Shown: in pieces, positions 34,396-43,166 of the stretch | Position numbering within the stretch: position 1 is the first letter of the stretch | Layout: each line of letters opens with the position of its first letter | From: Vibrio xiamenensis | GTDB lineage: Bacteria; Pseudomonadota; Gammaproteobacteria; Enterobacterales; Vibrionaceae | Direction: 5' to 3' | DNA: 64,000 bases | NCBI RefSeq assembly: GCF_900100015.1 | Contig: NZ_FNDD01000027.1 | Span: 1 to 64,000, forward strand | Notes under the pieces: model-generated | Database searches by the model: none | Seen by the model: only the letters and a program-made list of their open reading frames with translations | Told to the model about the DNA's origin: nothing | Program-made: the position numbers and the translations under genes

Positions 34396-35502
34396 TTACA
34401 ATGGACGCGCAAAAGTATCAGGAGCGTCACGGTCAAAAATTTCGTTAGCCCAGAGCATAACAACCATTTCTTCATTGCCGATATTAGTGATGTCATGTGA
34501 CCATCCGGGAACTGTTTCAACAATCTGTGGGGAACTGCCATCAGTTCTAAGTTCATAACGCTCGCCAGTAGAAATATGCTCAAATTTAAACAAAGCAGAA
34601 CCCTTCAAAACAAGAAATTTCTCATTTTTACTATGGTGGTAGTGCCCACCACGAGTAATTCCTGGATGCGCAGTGAAGAAAGAGAACTGGCCTGATTCTT
34701 TTGTTTTCAACATTTCACAAAAAACACCGCGTTCATCACCATAACTAGGAATTTTATAGCTGAACTGGTCCGGTTTCATATAACTAAGATAAGTTGAATA
34801 CAGAGCCCGTATAAGCCCTGAACCGACATTCTCTGTAACTAGACTCTCTCTACTGTGTTTAAAATCGGCTAAAACTTCTGCAACGTATCCAACCGTGGTC
34901 GAGTATTCTGGTTCAATTTTTAAATATCCAGCAGGAATAGTACTGTTCGTTAGGAGTTCAACTAACTGTTTACAAACATCATCTATATAAACCAGCGTTA
35001 CTGGCGCGTTAGAATCATGAATGTTTATGTCAATATCGTTTAGTGTGTTGTAGCAGAAGGTAGCCACGAAAGAATTATAATTTGGTTGGCACCACTTACC
35101 AAAAACGTTGGGAAAACGGTAGATATAATATGCTCCCCCGGTCTCTTCACCATATTGCTCAACAGCTTTTTCAGCCAGAAGCTTACTCTTGCCATAAGAA
35201 TTATCTTTTTGAGCTTGTGTCGAAGAACTCACAACCAAAGCTGCTTTTTTGCCTGACAGTTTTAGCTGCTCAACAATAAACGCCGTAAAATCTGTATTAC
35301 CTGTTTGGAATTCTTCTTCATCTAAAGGGCGATTTACTCCCGCTAAGTGGTACACAAATTCGGCGTTACTTAGAGCATCTATAAGATGTTCTCGTTTAGT
35401 TTCCCGATCTATTTCAACAAGATCTTCGAAACCCTGTTCTCTAAGCTTTATGCACAAGTTTTTGCCTATAAACCCTTTTGCTCCCGTAACTACAATTTTC
35501 AT
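34396..35502 (-). CDS. fnlB: FnlB/CapF-type reductase with C-terminal cupin (UDP-L-FucNAc synthesis)
   Basis: 368 residues in two domains. The N-terminal SDR (1-250) has VTGAKGFIGKNL and YGKSK. The C-terminal cupin (about 255-368) contains GGHYHHSKNEKFLVLKG, with the histidines and Glu that hold zinc in CapF, and ends with GWSHDITNIG. CapF is bifunctional: the cupin epimerises C3 and the SDR reduces C4 of the intermediate. It lies one base from fnlA and 18 bp from fnlC, so all three steps to UDP-L-FucNAc are contiguous. Confidence 0.92.
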   Translation of the reverse strand: MKIVVTGAKGFIGKNLCIKLREQGFEDLVEIDRETKREHLIDALSNAEFVYHLAGVNRPLDEEEFQTGNTDFTAFIVEQLKLSGKKAALVVSSSTQAQKDNSYGKSKLLAEKAVEQYGEETGGAYYIYRFPNVFGKWCQPNYNSFVATFCYNTLNDIDINIHDSNAPVTLVYIDDVCKQLVELLTNSTIPAGYLKIEPEYSTTVGYVAEVLADFKHSRESLVTENVGSGLIRALYSTYLSYMKPDQFSYKIPSYGDERGVFCEMLKTKESGQFSFFTAHPGITRGGHYHHSKNEKFLVLKGSALFKFEHISTGERYELRTDGSSPQIVETVPGWSHDITNIGNEEMVVMLWANEIFDRDAPDTFARPL

Positions 35503-36540
35503 TTAAACTCCTTCAGGAACAACTAGACTGCCAGCAGCAATATCTGCGATGAAATCTAACTTATGCAATAGTTGAACCATGCCTTCTACATCTAACCGTT
35601 CTGTATTGTGTGAGTTATAATCTTCTACCAAGGATAAATCTTTATCCCCTTCCTCATGATACTTAGAATAATTAAGATCACGATTGTCAGAAGGGACGCG
35701 ATAATAATCACCTTGGTCTTCTGCTACAAACATTTCCTCTCGGCTACACAATGCCTCAAATAACTTTTCTCCATGGCGCGTCCCTATAACGTTAACTTGG
35801 TGGTCAGGCCTATTAGTAATTTGAAGCAACGCTTTCACCAAGACATCAATTGTGGCTGCTGGTGCCTTTTGGACAAAAATATCGCCGTTGGTTCCATGCT
35901 CAAAAGCATGTAAAACCAAATCTACAGCGTCATTTAACGTCATCATAAAACGAGTCATATTAGGATCGGTTATGGTAATAGGCTGACCGCTAATAATTTG
36001 GCGCAAAAAGAGTGGGATAACGGAACCACGAGAAGCCATAACATTACCGTAGCGGGTGGCAGATATAACCGTCTTTTCAGGATCGACATTACGAGACTTG
36101 GCGACAATAACCTTTTCCATCATAGCTTTAGATATACCCATAGCATTGATTGGGTATACCGCTTTGTCAGTACTTAAACAGACGATTCGCTTAACTTCAT
36201 TTTGGATTGCCGCTTCCAATACGTTTTCTGTTCCGAGAACATTGGTCTTCACAGCTTCCATTGGATGAAACTCACAAGAGGGAACCTGCTTTAATGCGGC
36301 TGCATGGTAGATATAATCCACACCACGAGTAGCATTTAAAATACTTTGGTAGTCACGGACGTCGCCAATATAGAATTTTAGCTTACTGTTATTGTATTTT
36401 TTTCGCATGTCATCTTGTTTTTTCTCGTCTCGGGAAAAAATGCGAATTTCTTTAATATTCGTATCCAAAAAACGATCTAACACTGCGTTACCAAACGAAC
36501 CGGTTCCACCTGTTATCAATAATATTTTGTTATTAAACAT
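35503..36540 (-). CDS. fnlA: FnlA/CapE-type UDP-GlcNAc 4,6-dehydratase/5-epimerase
   Basis: 345 residues. Cytoplasmic SDR with LLITGGTGSFGNAVLDRF (6-23) and STDKAVYPINAMGISKAMMEK, and with the HGEKLFEALCSREEM tail of the CapE group. It dehydrates and 5-epimerises UDP-GlcNAc, committing it to the L-series. The lack of transmembrane helices separates it from the WbpM-like enzyme at 28.7 kb. First of the fnlA-fnlB-fnlC set, 9 bp after a glycosyltransferase gene. Confidence 0.92.
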   Translation of the reverse strand: MFNNKILLITGGTGSFGNAVLDRFLDTNIKEIRIFSRDEKKQDDMRKKYNNSKLKFYIGDVRDYQSILNATRGVDYIYHAAALKQVPSCEFHPMEAVKTNVLGTENVLEAAIQNEVKRIVCLSTDKAVYPINAMGISKAMMEKVIVAKSRNVDPEKTVISATRYGNVMASRGSVIPLFLRQIISGQPITITDPNMTRFMMTLNDAVDLVLHAFEHGTNGDIFVQKAPAATIDVLVKALLQITNRPDHQVNVIGTRHGEKLFEALCSREEMFVAEDQGDYYRVPSDNRDLNYSKYHEEGDKDLSLVEDYNSHNTERLDVEGMVQLLHKLDFIADIAAGSLVVPEGV

Positions 36541-36548
36541 AATGAGCC

Positions 36549-37643
36549 TTAGTTAATAATTTCCCAATAATGCAATGCTCGTTGCTTAGGTGTTGGGATT
36601 GATTCAGAGATACTTCTTCCGCGCTCTAGACGCTCAGAAGAAAAAACTTTATTTTCAAAAGAATCATATATTTTTTCTGCAATATCATATGCATCTGTTG
36701 CATCGAAATATACGGCAACGTCCGTACATACTTCAGTTACAAATGGATAGTCTGCAGCAATTACAGGAACTGACATCTTCATGGCTTCTAGTGGGGCTGC
36801 AGAAAAACACTCAAGCATACTAGGAAATATTAGAGCATCAATATTATGGTAAAAATCTGGACATTGGTCTATTGTCAGTTCACCCACACTATGAAAATTT
36901 TTCCTATCAATAAAATCAAGAGTCTGCATTTCCTCGGCTGTTAATGTAAAGACAAAATTCACTTTGAAGTTAAACTTTTCACTTAATATGTCACTAACAG
37001 CTCCCAATATATCGAGATTTTTATGCGTATAATTTCTACCGACAAATCCTAATATTGGAGCATCCTCATCTAATATAGGAAAATCACAAATTATAGAGGG
37101 AGCACCCCCATCAAAATAGCTACTCACTGTATTAGAAACGACATGAATCTTATTATTAAATCCTTTCGATACTAACGCTTTTTTTATATGTTCATGTTCT
37201 ACAACTAACACTTCATAATTTTTAAACAATAATTCTTGGATTTTATATTTTATTTTATTTTTAACTCTATTTAAAAAACTTAACTTATCATAGGCATCAT
37301 TTTTCGAATAAGCGATCCATGGTTGTGCAAAACCGACAATAATTCGCTTTGCTGGAAGCCTATAATATATTGGACCAAAGACTACAAAACAAGTATTGTA
37401 TTCTGATCCAGATGGAATTTTTCCTTTACGAAAAGCACCAAAAAAATCTTCGACGTAATACCTTTTGAAACAAGATGTATCGACTCCAAGCTTTGCCAGT
37501 TCACTATCTATACGACTTGAAACGAGTAAATCGGTATTCTCCTTCGAGATTATATCACTTTGTGAAATCTCTTGAATAAATGAGATCGCTACTTGAACGC
37601 CACCGCCTGCATGAAGATTACCAGCGAAAATTAAATTACTCAT
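36549..37643 (-). CDS. Glycosyltransferase, GT4-like (GT-B fold)
   Basis: 364 residues. The N-terminal lobe begins LIFAGNLHAGGGVQVAISFI, the donor lobe has LGFVGRNYTHKNLD (near 198-211), and the late FPSMLECFSAAPLEAMKMSVPVIAADYPF carries the nucleotide-sugar E-x7-E type motif of GT4. It probably adds one residue of the repeat unit on the cytoplasmic face of the membrane. The sequence is strongly AT-rich. It sits between wzy and fnlA; donor and acceptor cannot be predicted. Confidence 0.82.
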   Translation of the reverse strand: MSNLIFAGNLHAGGGVQVAISFIQEISQSDIISKENTDLLVSSRIDSELAKLGVDTSCFKRYYVEDFFGAFRKGKIPSGSEYNTCFVVFGPIYYRLPAKRIIVGFAQPWIAYSKNDAYDKLSFLNRVKNKIKYKIQELLFKNYEVLVVEHEHIKKALVSKGFNNKIHVVSNTVSSYFDGGAPSIICDFPILDEDAPILGFVGRNYTHKNLDILGAVSDILSEKFNFKVNFVFTLTAEEMQTLDFIDRKNFHSVGELTIDQCPDFYHNIDALIFPSMLECFSAAPLEAMKMSVPVIAADYPFVTEVCTDVAVYFDATDAYDIAEKIYDSFENKVFSSERLERGRSISESIPTPKQRALHYWEIIN

Positions 37644-37653
37644 GATAGTGTTC

Positions 37654-38859
37654 TCAAATATGTACTTTTCGAAATAAAAGAATCGTGAAGAAAAGAGTTA
37701 CCGGATAAACGAAAAAATATGGAAAATCAACAAAAAAGAAATTACCAAAGAACATAAAAAAAAGTCCTTTGCAACAAACTGCAATGATCAAAAGATACCT
37801 TGTGTTTCGTATTGCTTTCCTATAAAAAAACTGAATAAATAAACCTATCAAAAAAGAATATATAAACACTCCTAATAACTTCAGGTCATGATAGAAAAAA
37901 TAAAGGTAGGTTTTGGCATTAAAAAAAGACGACTCTTCCATTACAATATGGAAATTATTCAGTTCATAATCTGAAGAATACGGAAATCTTAGTAAGAACT
38001 TAAGAGAAGACCATATGTATGTCTCATGAAAACTACTATTTACAAGTTTATTAACATTTTCAAAATTATATGCAGTATAAGTGTAAAAAATACTAAATAC
38101 AGTACCCCACTTTCCAGAAAACTGTGAAAAAACAGCACTATTATCTGACAATCTAGACATTGTCATAAGAACAACAGACAACAATATGATAGCTATTATA
38201 AAAAAGAACCTAATTCTATGACGTGGACGACCAATATAAAATAAAAAAACAACTCCTGCCAAATACTGTGTTAATTCATCTCGAGAAACTTTATATAATG
38301 CAATAGTAATTATTGTATATAAAGAATAAAAAACTATGACTGTAATTCTTCTGCGAGTTAATACAGCAGAAAACATTAATTCAAAAAAATAGCAGATCCC
38401 AATGATAGGAGTTAGTAAATCAATATAATGTAAACCAGTAATACCTGGTGGAACTAATTCTTTTATATCAATACCTAGTCCTGTATGAAGTATTGTCGGA
38501 GATAATATATGAGATTTAAATCTCATAATAAATACAAATACAGAACACAACGCAAGAAAATCGATCGTTAGCCTATATTTTTTAGTTATATATATTTTCC
38601 TAATATCGTACTTTCCGACAGAGGGGAATACATATGCAGGCAATAAAATAGAGAGCCCTCCTACCCACATTACTACATGGGTAGCAATAGACCAATGAGT
38701 TTGGAGTTCACGGTTAAACCAAGGTTCATATGAAGATATAGCTACTAATAAAAACCATAGACTGGAAGCCAATATAAGTGGATGGTTTATATTTTTTAAA
38801 ATAAATCGCCCACTTATAAGTATAATAAATGAAGCAAAAAGATATATAAAGCTTAACAC
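37654..38859 (-). CDS. wzy: Wzy-type O-antigen/capsule repeat-unit polymerase
   Basis: 401 residues, almost entirely hydrophobic, with about 10-12 predicted transmembrane helices and one larger loop around residues 240-310 (FSQFSGKWGTVFSIFY through ELNNFHIVMEESSF). Wzy proteins share topology rather than sequence; this is the only such protein in the island and it overlaps the wzx gene. It would link undecaprenyl-bound repeat units in the periplasm. Very AT-rich. Assignment is by topology, context and the lack of another candidate. Confidence 0.78.
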   Translation of the reverse strand: MLSFIYLFASFIILISGRFILKNINHPLILASSLWFLLVAISSYEPWFNRELQTHWSIATHVVMWVGGLSILLPAYVFPSVGKYDIRKIYITKKYRLTIDFLALCSVFVFIMRFKSHILSPTILHTGLGIDIKELVPPGITGLHYIDLLTPIIGICYFFELMFSAVLTRRRITVIVFYSLYTIITIALYKVSRDELTQYLAGVVFLFYIGRPRHRIRFFFIIAIILLSVVLMTMSRLSDNSAVFSQFSGKWGTVFSIFYTYTAYNFENVNKLVNSSFHETYIWSSLKFLLRFPYSSDYELNNFHIVMEESSFFNAKTYLYFFYHDLKLLGVFIYSFLIGLFIQFFYRKAIRNTRYLLIIAVCCKGLFFMFFGNFFFVDFPYFFVYPVTLFFTILLFRKVHI

Positions 38860-40034
38860 TTTTCACTCCATTTTTTATTAAAAACGATAATTAACATATA
38901 GAATAGTAACAAAATATAGCCAGATAACGTCTTAATCCAAACAACTGACTCCAAAGAATCATTTGTAGCAAAAAACAGAAGAGACATATATGTAAACAAT
39001 GAAGCTATCAAAGAAAAAACTAGAAATCTCCTTAAATCTAACGCGTTAATAACGTGATAGAGAATAGCTGTAATTGAATACGGAATAACACCTAACGACG
39101 CTATTACCATTAATGGATAGAGATTCTCATACTTAGTATATGGTAAGAGAAAATACATAAGTGTATTTGCTAAAACAATGGAAAATAAAGAACCAAAGAA
39201 AACGATACTTTTCTCTTTAAGAAAAAATATTCGGTTTTTTTCAATTACTTGAATAACAACTTTTGGAAAAATTAGTTCTGTAAGTATAGATGGAACGGTA
39301 AATAAAGAGGCAAATATAAACATAACAACACTGTATTCCCCAAGAGCCATTCTATCAAATTTTTCTTCAACATATAATCTATCAACCACAAGAAACGAGT
39401 AGTTTAAAATAGAAACAAAAAATAGCATCCTAGATGTAGAGAACATTCTCCCCATAATCACAGTCCTCAAATATTTTGAAGAAGGAAAATGAAAGTCCCT
39501 AGTAACAATTGGAATAGCAAAGTAACCGAATGCCATAAGAAACGACAAAGGGTACACTATCAAAAATGCTTTAAAAGAATAAAAAACTGAACATAAGGAG
39601 ATACAAAGAGGTAAAAAATAACATTTGAGCAATAAAATATTTACTATTTCCAATCGCCCAGTAGCTCTATGATAAGCTTTTATAATATTTATATAAGAAA
39701 GAAAAAGCCCGACTACAGTAAAACTTAATAAGACCTTATTATCATCATTATATATAAATAATAAAACAAAAAATAAAAAGCTTACAATAGTCATAACACA
39801 AAGTGATACGAATAAGTAACTTCCTTTAATTTTTTCATTTCTTGTTACAGGAAGATATCTATCAAGAGAGAAACGTGTACCTAGATGAGTATAATCTAAG
39901 CCCTGAAGCCATACCTTAGCGAGAGCAATATCACCAAGAGTTTTAGCAGGGAGATGGTACATGAAAACTAAATTCAGAAGTATATTTACCCCTTGAATTC
40001 CATAGTTAACAGCAATATAGAATAACTTACTCAC
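38853..40034 (-). CDS. wzx: Wzx-type repeat-unit flippase
   Basis: 393 residues with about 12 hydrophobic helices. Start MSKLFYIAVNYGIQGVNILLNLVF is the usual first helix of Wzx/MATE-MOP transporters. It would move lipid-linked repeat units to the periplasmic face. It overlaps the upstream glycosyltransferase gene by 8 bp and the downstream wzy by 7 bp, consistent with a tightly packed transcript. AT-rich like its neighbours. Confidence 0.8.
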   Translation of the reverse strand: MSKLFYIAVNYGIQGVNILLNLVFMYHLPAKTLGDIALAKVWLQGLDYTHLGTRFSLDRYLPVTRNEKIKGSYLFVSLCVMTIVSFLFFVLLFIYNDDNKVLLSFTVVGLFLSYINIIKAYHRATGRLEIVNILLLKCYFLPLCISLCSVFYSFKAFLIVYPLSFLMAFGYFAIPIVTRDFHFPSSKYLRTVIMGRMFSTSRMLFFVSILNYSFLVVDRLYVEEKFDRMALGEYSVVMFIFASLFTVPSILTELIFPKVVIQVIEKNRIFFLKEKSIVFFGSLFSIVLANTLMYFLLPYTKYENLYPLMVIASLGVIPYSITAILYHVINALDLRRFLVFSLIASLFTYMSLLFFATNDSLESVVWIKTLSGYILLLFYMLIIVFNKKWSEKC

Positions 40035-41598
40035 TTCGAGCTCTTTTCACATCATCGATAACTTTATTATAAAAGTCATCTTTCATATTAATTCCAGACT
40101 GTATGTTATTGCCCATCTCTTTATATTTTAATCTAAATAAAGAATTGTAATCATCACCAGGGCGAATTTGTCGTTTCGGTAATACATCCGAATGGTATAA
40201 ATTATTAAAACTATGATAAAGCACTATATGTGCTCGTTTAATTTTATCATGATCTAGTGGTTCAATATTTGTAATATCATCGAGAACTCGATAATATTCC
40301 TCTACATCATTGGGTTCGATGCAAATACCAAAACCATAATAATAACCTTTACCGGCTGTTACTGCAGGAATTCCAGCGCAACTAAATTCTATACCTGCAG
40401 TTCCTTTGGCGGTCACGATATAATCTGCCGAATCAATTATTGAAGCACTACTATAATCAGAAGGAAGTATGACAATACGATTTAAATTATTTTGTTCTAT
40501 AATTGTCTCTACTCCCCCCTTTTCCCCCCACATATAAGAACTAGGGTGTGATTTTACAAAGCAGTTAATATTTTCATTACCATTTAATCTTATAAGCGTC
40601 TTTTCAAGAAAATCATAATAATCTAAAAAAAGAATTCCCTCTCCAACATGTGGGGCATCAGAAAATGCATGAGCCATAACAAAGACATTTTTTTTATCTT
40701 TATCAAGCTTATTCGTTATCTTTAACGTCTCCTCTCTTGAATATTTCTTTTTGTCTTTATAGGCATTTATTACATCAACCTGATCGTTGATACCTAATAC
40801 TCTTGACATGAAGTATTTTTTTTCATTCTCCATATCACTATTTTTCAAAAAATAATCGAAATCGTCATTTTTTATTTTCAAAAAATGCTCATTTATATTT
40901 CCATCTGGTGTGTATAATTTATATACATCCATATCTTTCAATAAAACAATACCACCATGATGATGTATTTGCCGACACATCATTCCGTACTCAGAGTATA
41001 CGTTATGGCTTGTTACTAGAATAGATGCATTGTTTTTTTGAATTATTTTCTTATTTGAGTAATAAAAACAAAAAGCTCTAAATATGATTCTTCCGTGTGT
41101 GAAAATATTTAACTTTTTGATACTATAGCTATTAGGAATATTTCTAACTAGAGAATCATATATTAAATCACCTACCTGTAAGTTATTTATAGAGTAATTT
41201 ACAAGTCTCTCACCAGTTTTATTAACGAAAACTACAATCAAAGTTTTCACTATCGCCGGAAAAACAATATTTGGATTAACGTAGTTTCTCCACCAATTGT
41301 AAAATTCTTCGATCTTAAAAGACTTATATATTGGTATGACATTACTAGTTCTATCCACTAGCCCTCTGACGAACACTTTTATTGGCAATCCTGTTGCAAC
41401 TTGTGCGGCTTTTGCTAATCGTGCTTTTTCTACAATACTCGTAGGTGAATCCAAAAAACCTTCAATCAGAATTGAACCAACACTGTCAGGCCGAGATAAG
41501 TCACTCCACTGTTGAGAATTCAACTTGATAAAATTACTTTCTTCTTCTGATAAATAATATTTATTGAATAATTTTTTTACCCTGTTAAAAAAACTCAT
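40027..41598 (-). CDS. Large capsule-synthase-like glycosyltransferase, candidate CMP-nonulosonate transferase
   Basis: 523 residues. I do not recognise a named orthologue. The N-terminal half (1-260) is helical and unusual, with SILVTSHNVYSEYGMMCRQI (near 190-210). The C-terminal half looks like the donor lobe of capsule-synthesis GT-B proteins: VFVMAHAFSDAPH, CFVKSHPSSYMWGEKGG, VTAKGTAGIEFSCAGIPAV and GKGYYYGFGICIEPND. In that family KpsC and KpsS use CMP-Kdo. It lies directly between wzx and the genes that make a CMP-nonulosonic acid, so it is the best candidate to transfer that sugar. Glycosyltransferase class likely; donor inferred. Confidence 0.6.
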   Translation of the reverse strand: MSFFNRVKKLFNKYYLSEEESNFIKLNSQQWSDLSRPDSVGSILIEGFLDSPTSIVEKARLAKAAQVATGLPIKVFVRGLVDRTSNVIPIYKSFKIEEFYNWWRNYVNPNIVFPAIVKTLIVVFVNKTGERLVNYSINNLQVGDLIYDSLVRNIPNSYSIKKLNIFTHGRIIFRAFCFYYSNKKIIQKNNASILVTSHNVYSEYGMMCRQIHHHGGIVLLKDMDVYKLYTPDGNINEHFLKIKNDDFDYFLKNSDMENEKKYFMSRVLGINDQVDVINAYKDKKKYSREETLKITNKLDKDKKNVFVMAHAFSDAPHVGEGILFLDYYDFLEKTLIRLNGNENINCFVKSHPSSYMWGEKGGVETIIEQNNLNRIVILPSDYSSASIIDSADYIVTAKGTAGIEFSCAGIPAVTAGKGYYYGFGICIEPNDVEEYYRVLDDITNIEPLDHDKIKRAHIVLYHSFNNLYHSDVLPKRQIRPGDDYNSLFRLKYKEMGNNIQSGINMKDDFYNKVIDDVKRARSE

Positions 41599-41699
41599 AC
41601 TAAACCTAAAAATAAATAAACCGTAAAAATAGCCATGTAAATCAAAAAATAAAATACTAATAGAGATAAAATATTAGCATGCTTAATTTTTAATACGAG

Positions 41700-42470
41700 C
41701 TATAAACTAAATCCGTCATCAACAATGATATTTTGAGCCGTAACATAACGTGAATTTTCAGATAATAAGAAAAGTACAGAACCGATAATTTCATTGACAT
41801 CTAGCATACCAGCACCGTGAGTTCGCTTCCTATATGCATCCAAAAAATCATTTGGTTGATTATCAAAAATGCCACCTGGACTAACGCAATTAATACGAAA
41901 ACGACTGTCATTTACGTACGAAACAACATATTTATTAAGGTGAAGGATAGCAGACTTGATCGCTGCATATTCAACAGGCATAGTCATCGATGTATTATCA
42001 TAAATTTCAAACTTTGGAGCTATAACACCATAAATTGAAGAAATATTAACTAGAGAAAATGGGGTTTGATGTTTATCAAAATATGAAGCACATTGCTGAG
42101 TAAACAAAAATGCACTACCTAGATGCAAAGATAAATTTTCATTAAAACTTTCTAAACTCACATCAAAAAAATGTTTACCATAAGTTTTATTCCTTGGATA
42201 AGTCGTATTAACTGCACCATCAATTATAATATCTGATTGAGAAAAAAAACTTTTTATGCTTTCTTCATTAGTGACATTTAATTCACTACATATAAGTTGC
42301 TTCTGGTTAAGATCAACACCAAGTTCGCTTAATCGAGATGTCATAACGGTTAAATCAATATCAACGGCGATGACCTTCACATCACTCTTTAGTAAAGCAG
42401 AGACTAACCTTGATCCCAAAAGCCCACCAGCACCAGCCACTAAGATAGTTTTATTCTTTAAGTCTTCCAT
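41700..42470 (-). CDS. ptmA: PtmA-like short-chain dehydrogenase (nonulosonic acid cluster)
   Basis: 256 residues, classical SDR: VAGAGGLLGSRL (10-21), catalytic Ser in VNISSIYG, and YAAIK for the Tyr-Lys pair, ending with VDDGFSL. In Campylobacter PtmA works with PtmF and PtmE to supply the GDP-linked amino sugar for legionaminic acid. Here the same three types are grouped with the leg genes. Its start overlaps the stop of the legF-like gene by one base. The 101-bp gap after it (41599-41699) is AT-rich and empty. Confidence 0.78.
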   Translation of the reverse strand: MEDLKNKTILVAGAGGLLGSRLVSALLKSDVKVIAVDIDLTVMTSRLSELGVDLNQKQLICSELNVTNEESIKSFFSQSDIIIDGAVNTTYPRNKTYGKHFFDVSLESFNENLSLHLGSAFLFTQQCASYFDKHQTPFSLVNISSIYGVIAPKFEIYDNTSMTMPVEYAAIKSAILHLNKYVVSYVNDSRFRINCVSPGGIFDNQPNDFLDAYRKRTHGAGMLDVNEIIGSVLFLLSENSRYVTAQNIIVDDGFSL

Positions 42471-43159
42471 TATTTATGTTCCTGGATAAGTACCTGTGCT
42501 AATTTGAAATCGTATATGTCATCAATATCTACAGCTCGCTCTTTTGGTATCTCAATGCTGGTAACATTGCCAGAAAAAATACCGTACTGATTCAATACAA
42601 AGGTTGGAGTCGTGACATATACAACTGTGGTAATATCGAATACATTTGGAGCATCCTGCCTACGAGTAACTTCGTCACTAGGCTGATTCACCAATTCAAC
42701 CAATCCAGAATCAGTTTGCTTTACCATATTGAAGTATGGACTTCTGCTGGCAGGTGTAACAGAAATACATATATCCGCATCAACAACAGTTAACTTACGT
42801 ATTGCATTCTCAACATCTTCCACACTTCTTAATGGACTCGTTGCAGGAAGACTAATGAATCTATCGAATAAGCCATAATTCTCTTGAACCCATGTTACTG
42901 CGTGGCGCCAAGATAACCACTCTGGGCTTGTATCATTTGCCAACTCGTCAGGGCGTTCGATGACAATTGCGCCACCTGAACGAGCTACTTCTGCTATTTG
43001 GATATCATCTGTCGAAACAAATACTTTCTCAATGGAAGGGCAGGCTAGAGCTGTATCGATTGAATATTGTAATAATGGCTTCCCTGCGAGGGGCTTAATA
43101 TTCTTTCCTGGTAAACCTTTGGAACCGCCACGCGCAAAAATAAAAGCATAATTTTTCAT
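42470..43159 (-). CDS. legF: CMP-nonulosonate (legionaminate/sialate) synthetase, LegF/NeuA-like
   Basis: 229 residues. The cytidylyltransferase motif FARGGSKGLPGKNIKPLAGKP (8-28) is complete, with LPATSPLRSVEDV and the metal-site VDIDDIYDF near the C terminus. It activates a nonulosonic acid with CTP to the CMP-sugar, the donor for polymer assembly. Lacks the extra C-terminal domain of some NeuA proteins. Whether it prefers legionaminate or another nonulosonate is inferred from its neighbours. Confidence 0.88.
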   Translation of the reverse strand: MKNYAFIFARGGSKGLPGKNIKPLAGKPLLQYSIDTALACPSIEKVFVSTDDIQIAEVARSGGAIVIERPDELANDTSPEWLSWRHAVTWVQENYGLFDRFISLPATSPLRSVEDVENAIRKLTVVDADICISVTPASRSPYFNMVKQTDSGLVELVNQPSDEVTRRQDAPNVFDITTVVYVTTPTFVLNQYGIFSGNVTSIEIPKERAVDIDDIYDFKLAQVLIQEHK

Positions 43160-43166
43160 TAAATAT

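Noticed and set aside
40510..40530. C6-T4-C6 run in the large glycosyltransferase gene as a second phase-variable tract
   Set aside because: Each C run is only six long and they are interrupted, well below lengths that slip at high rate.
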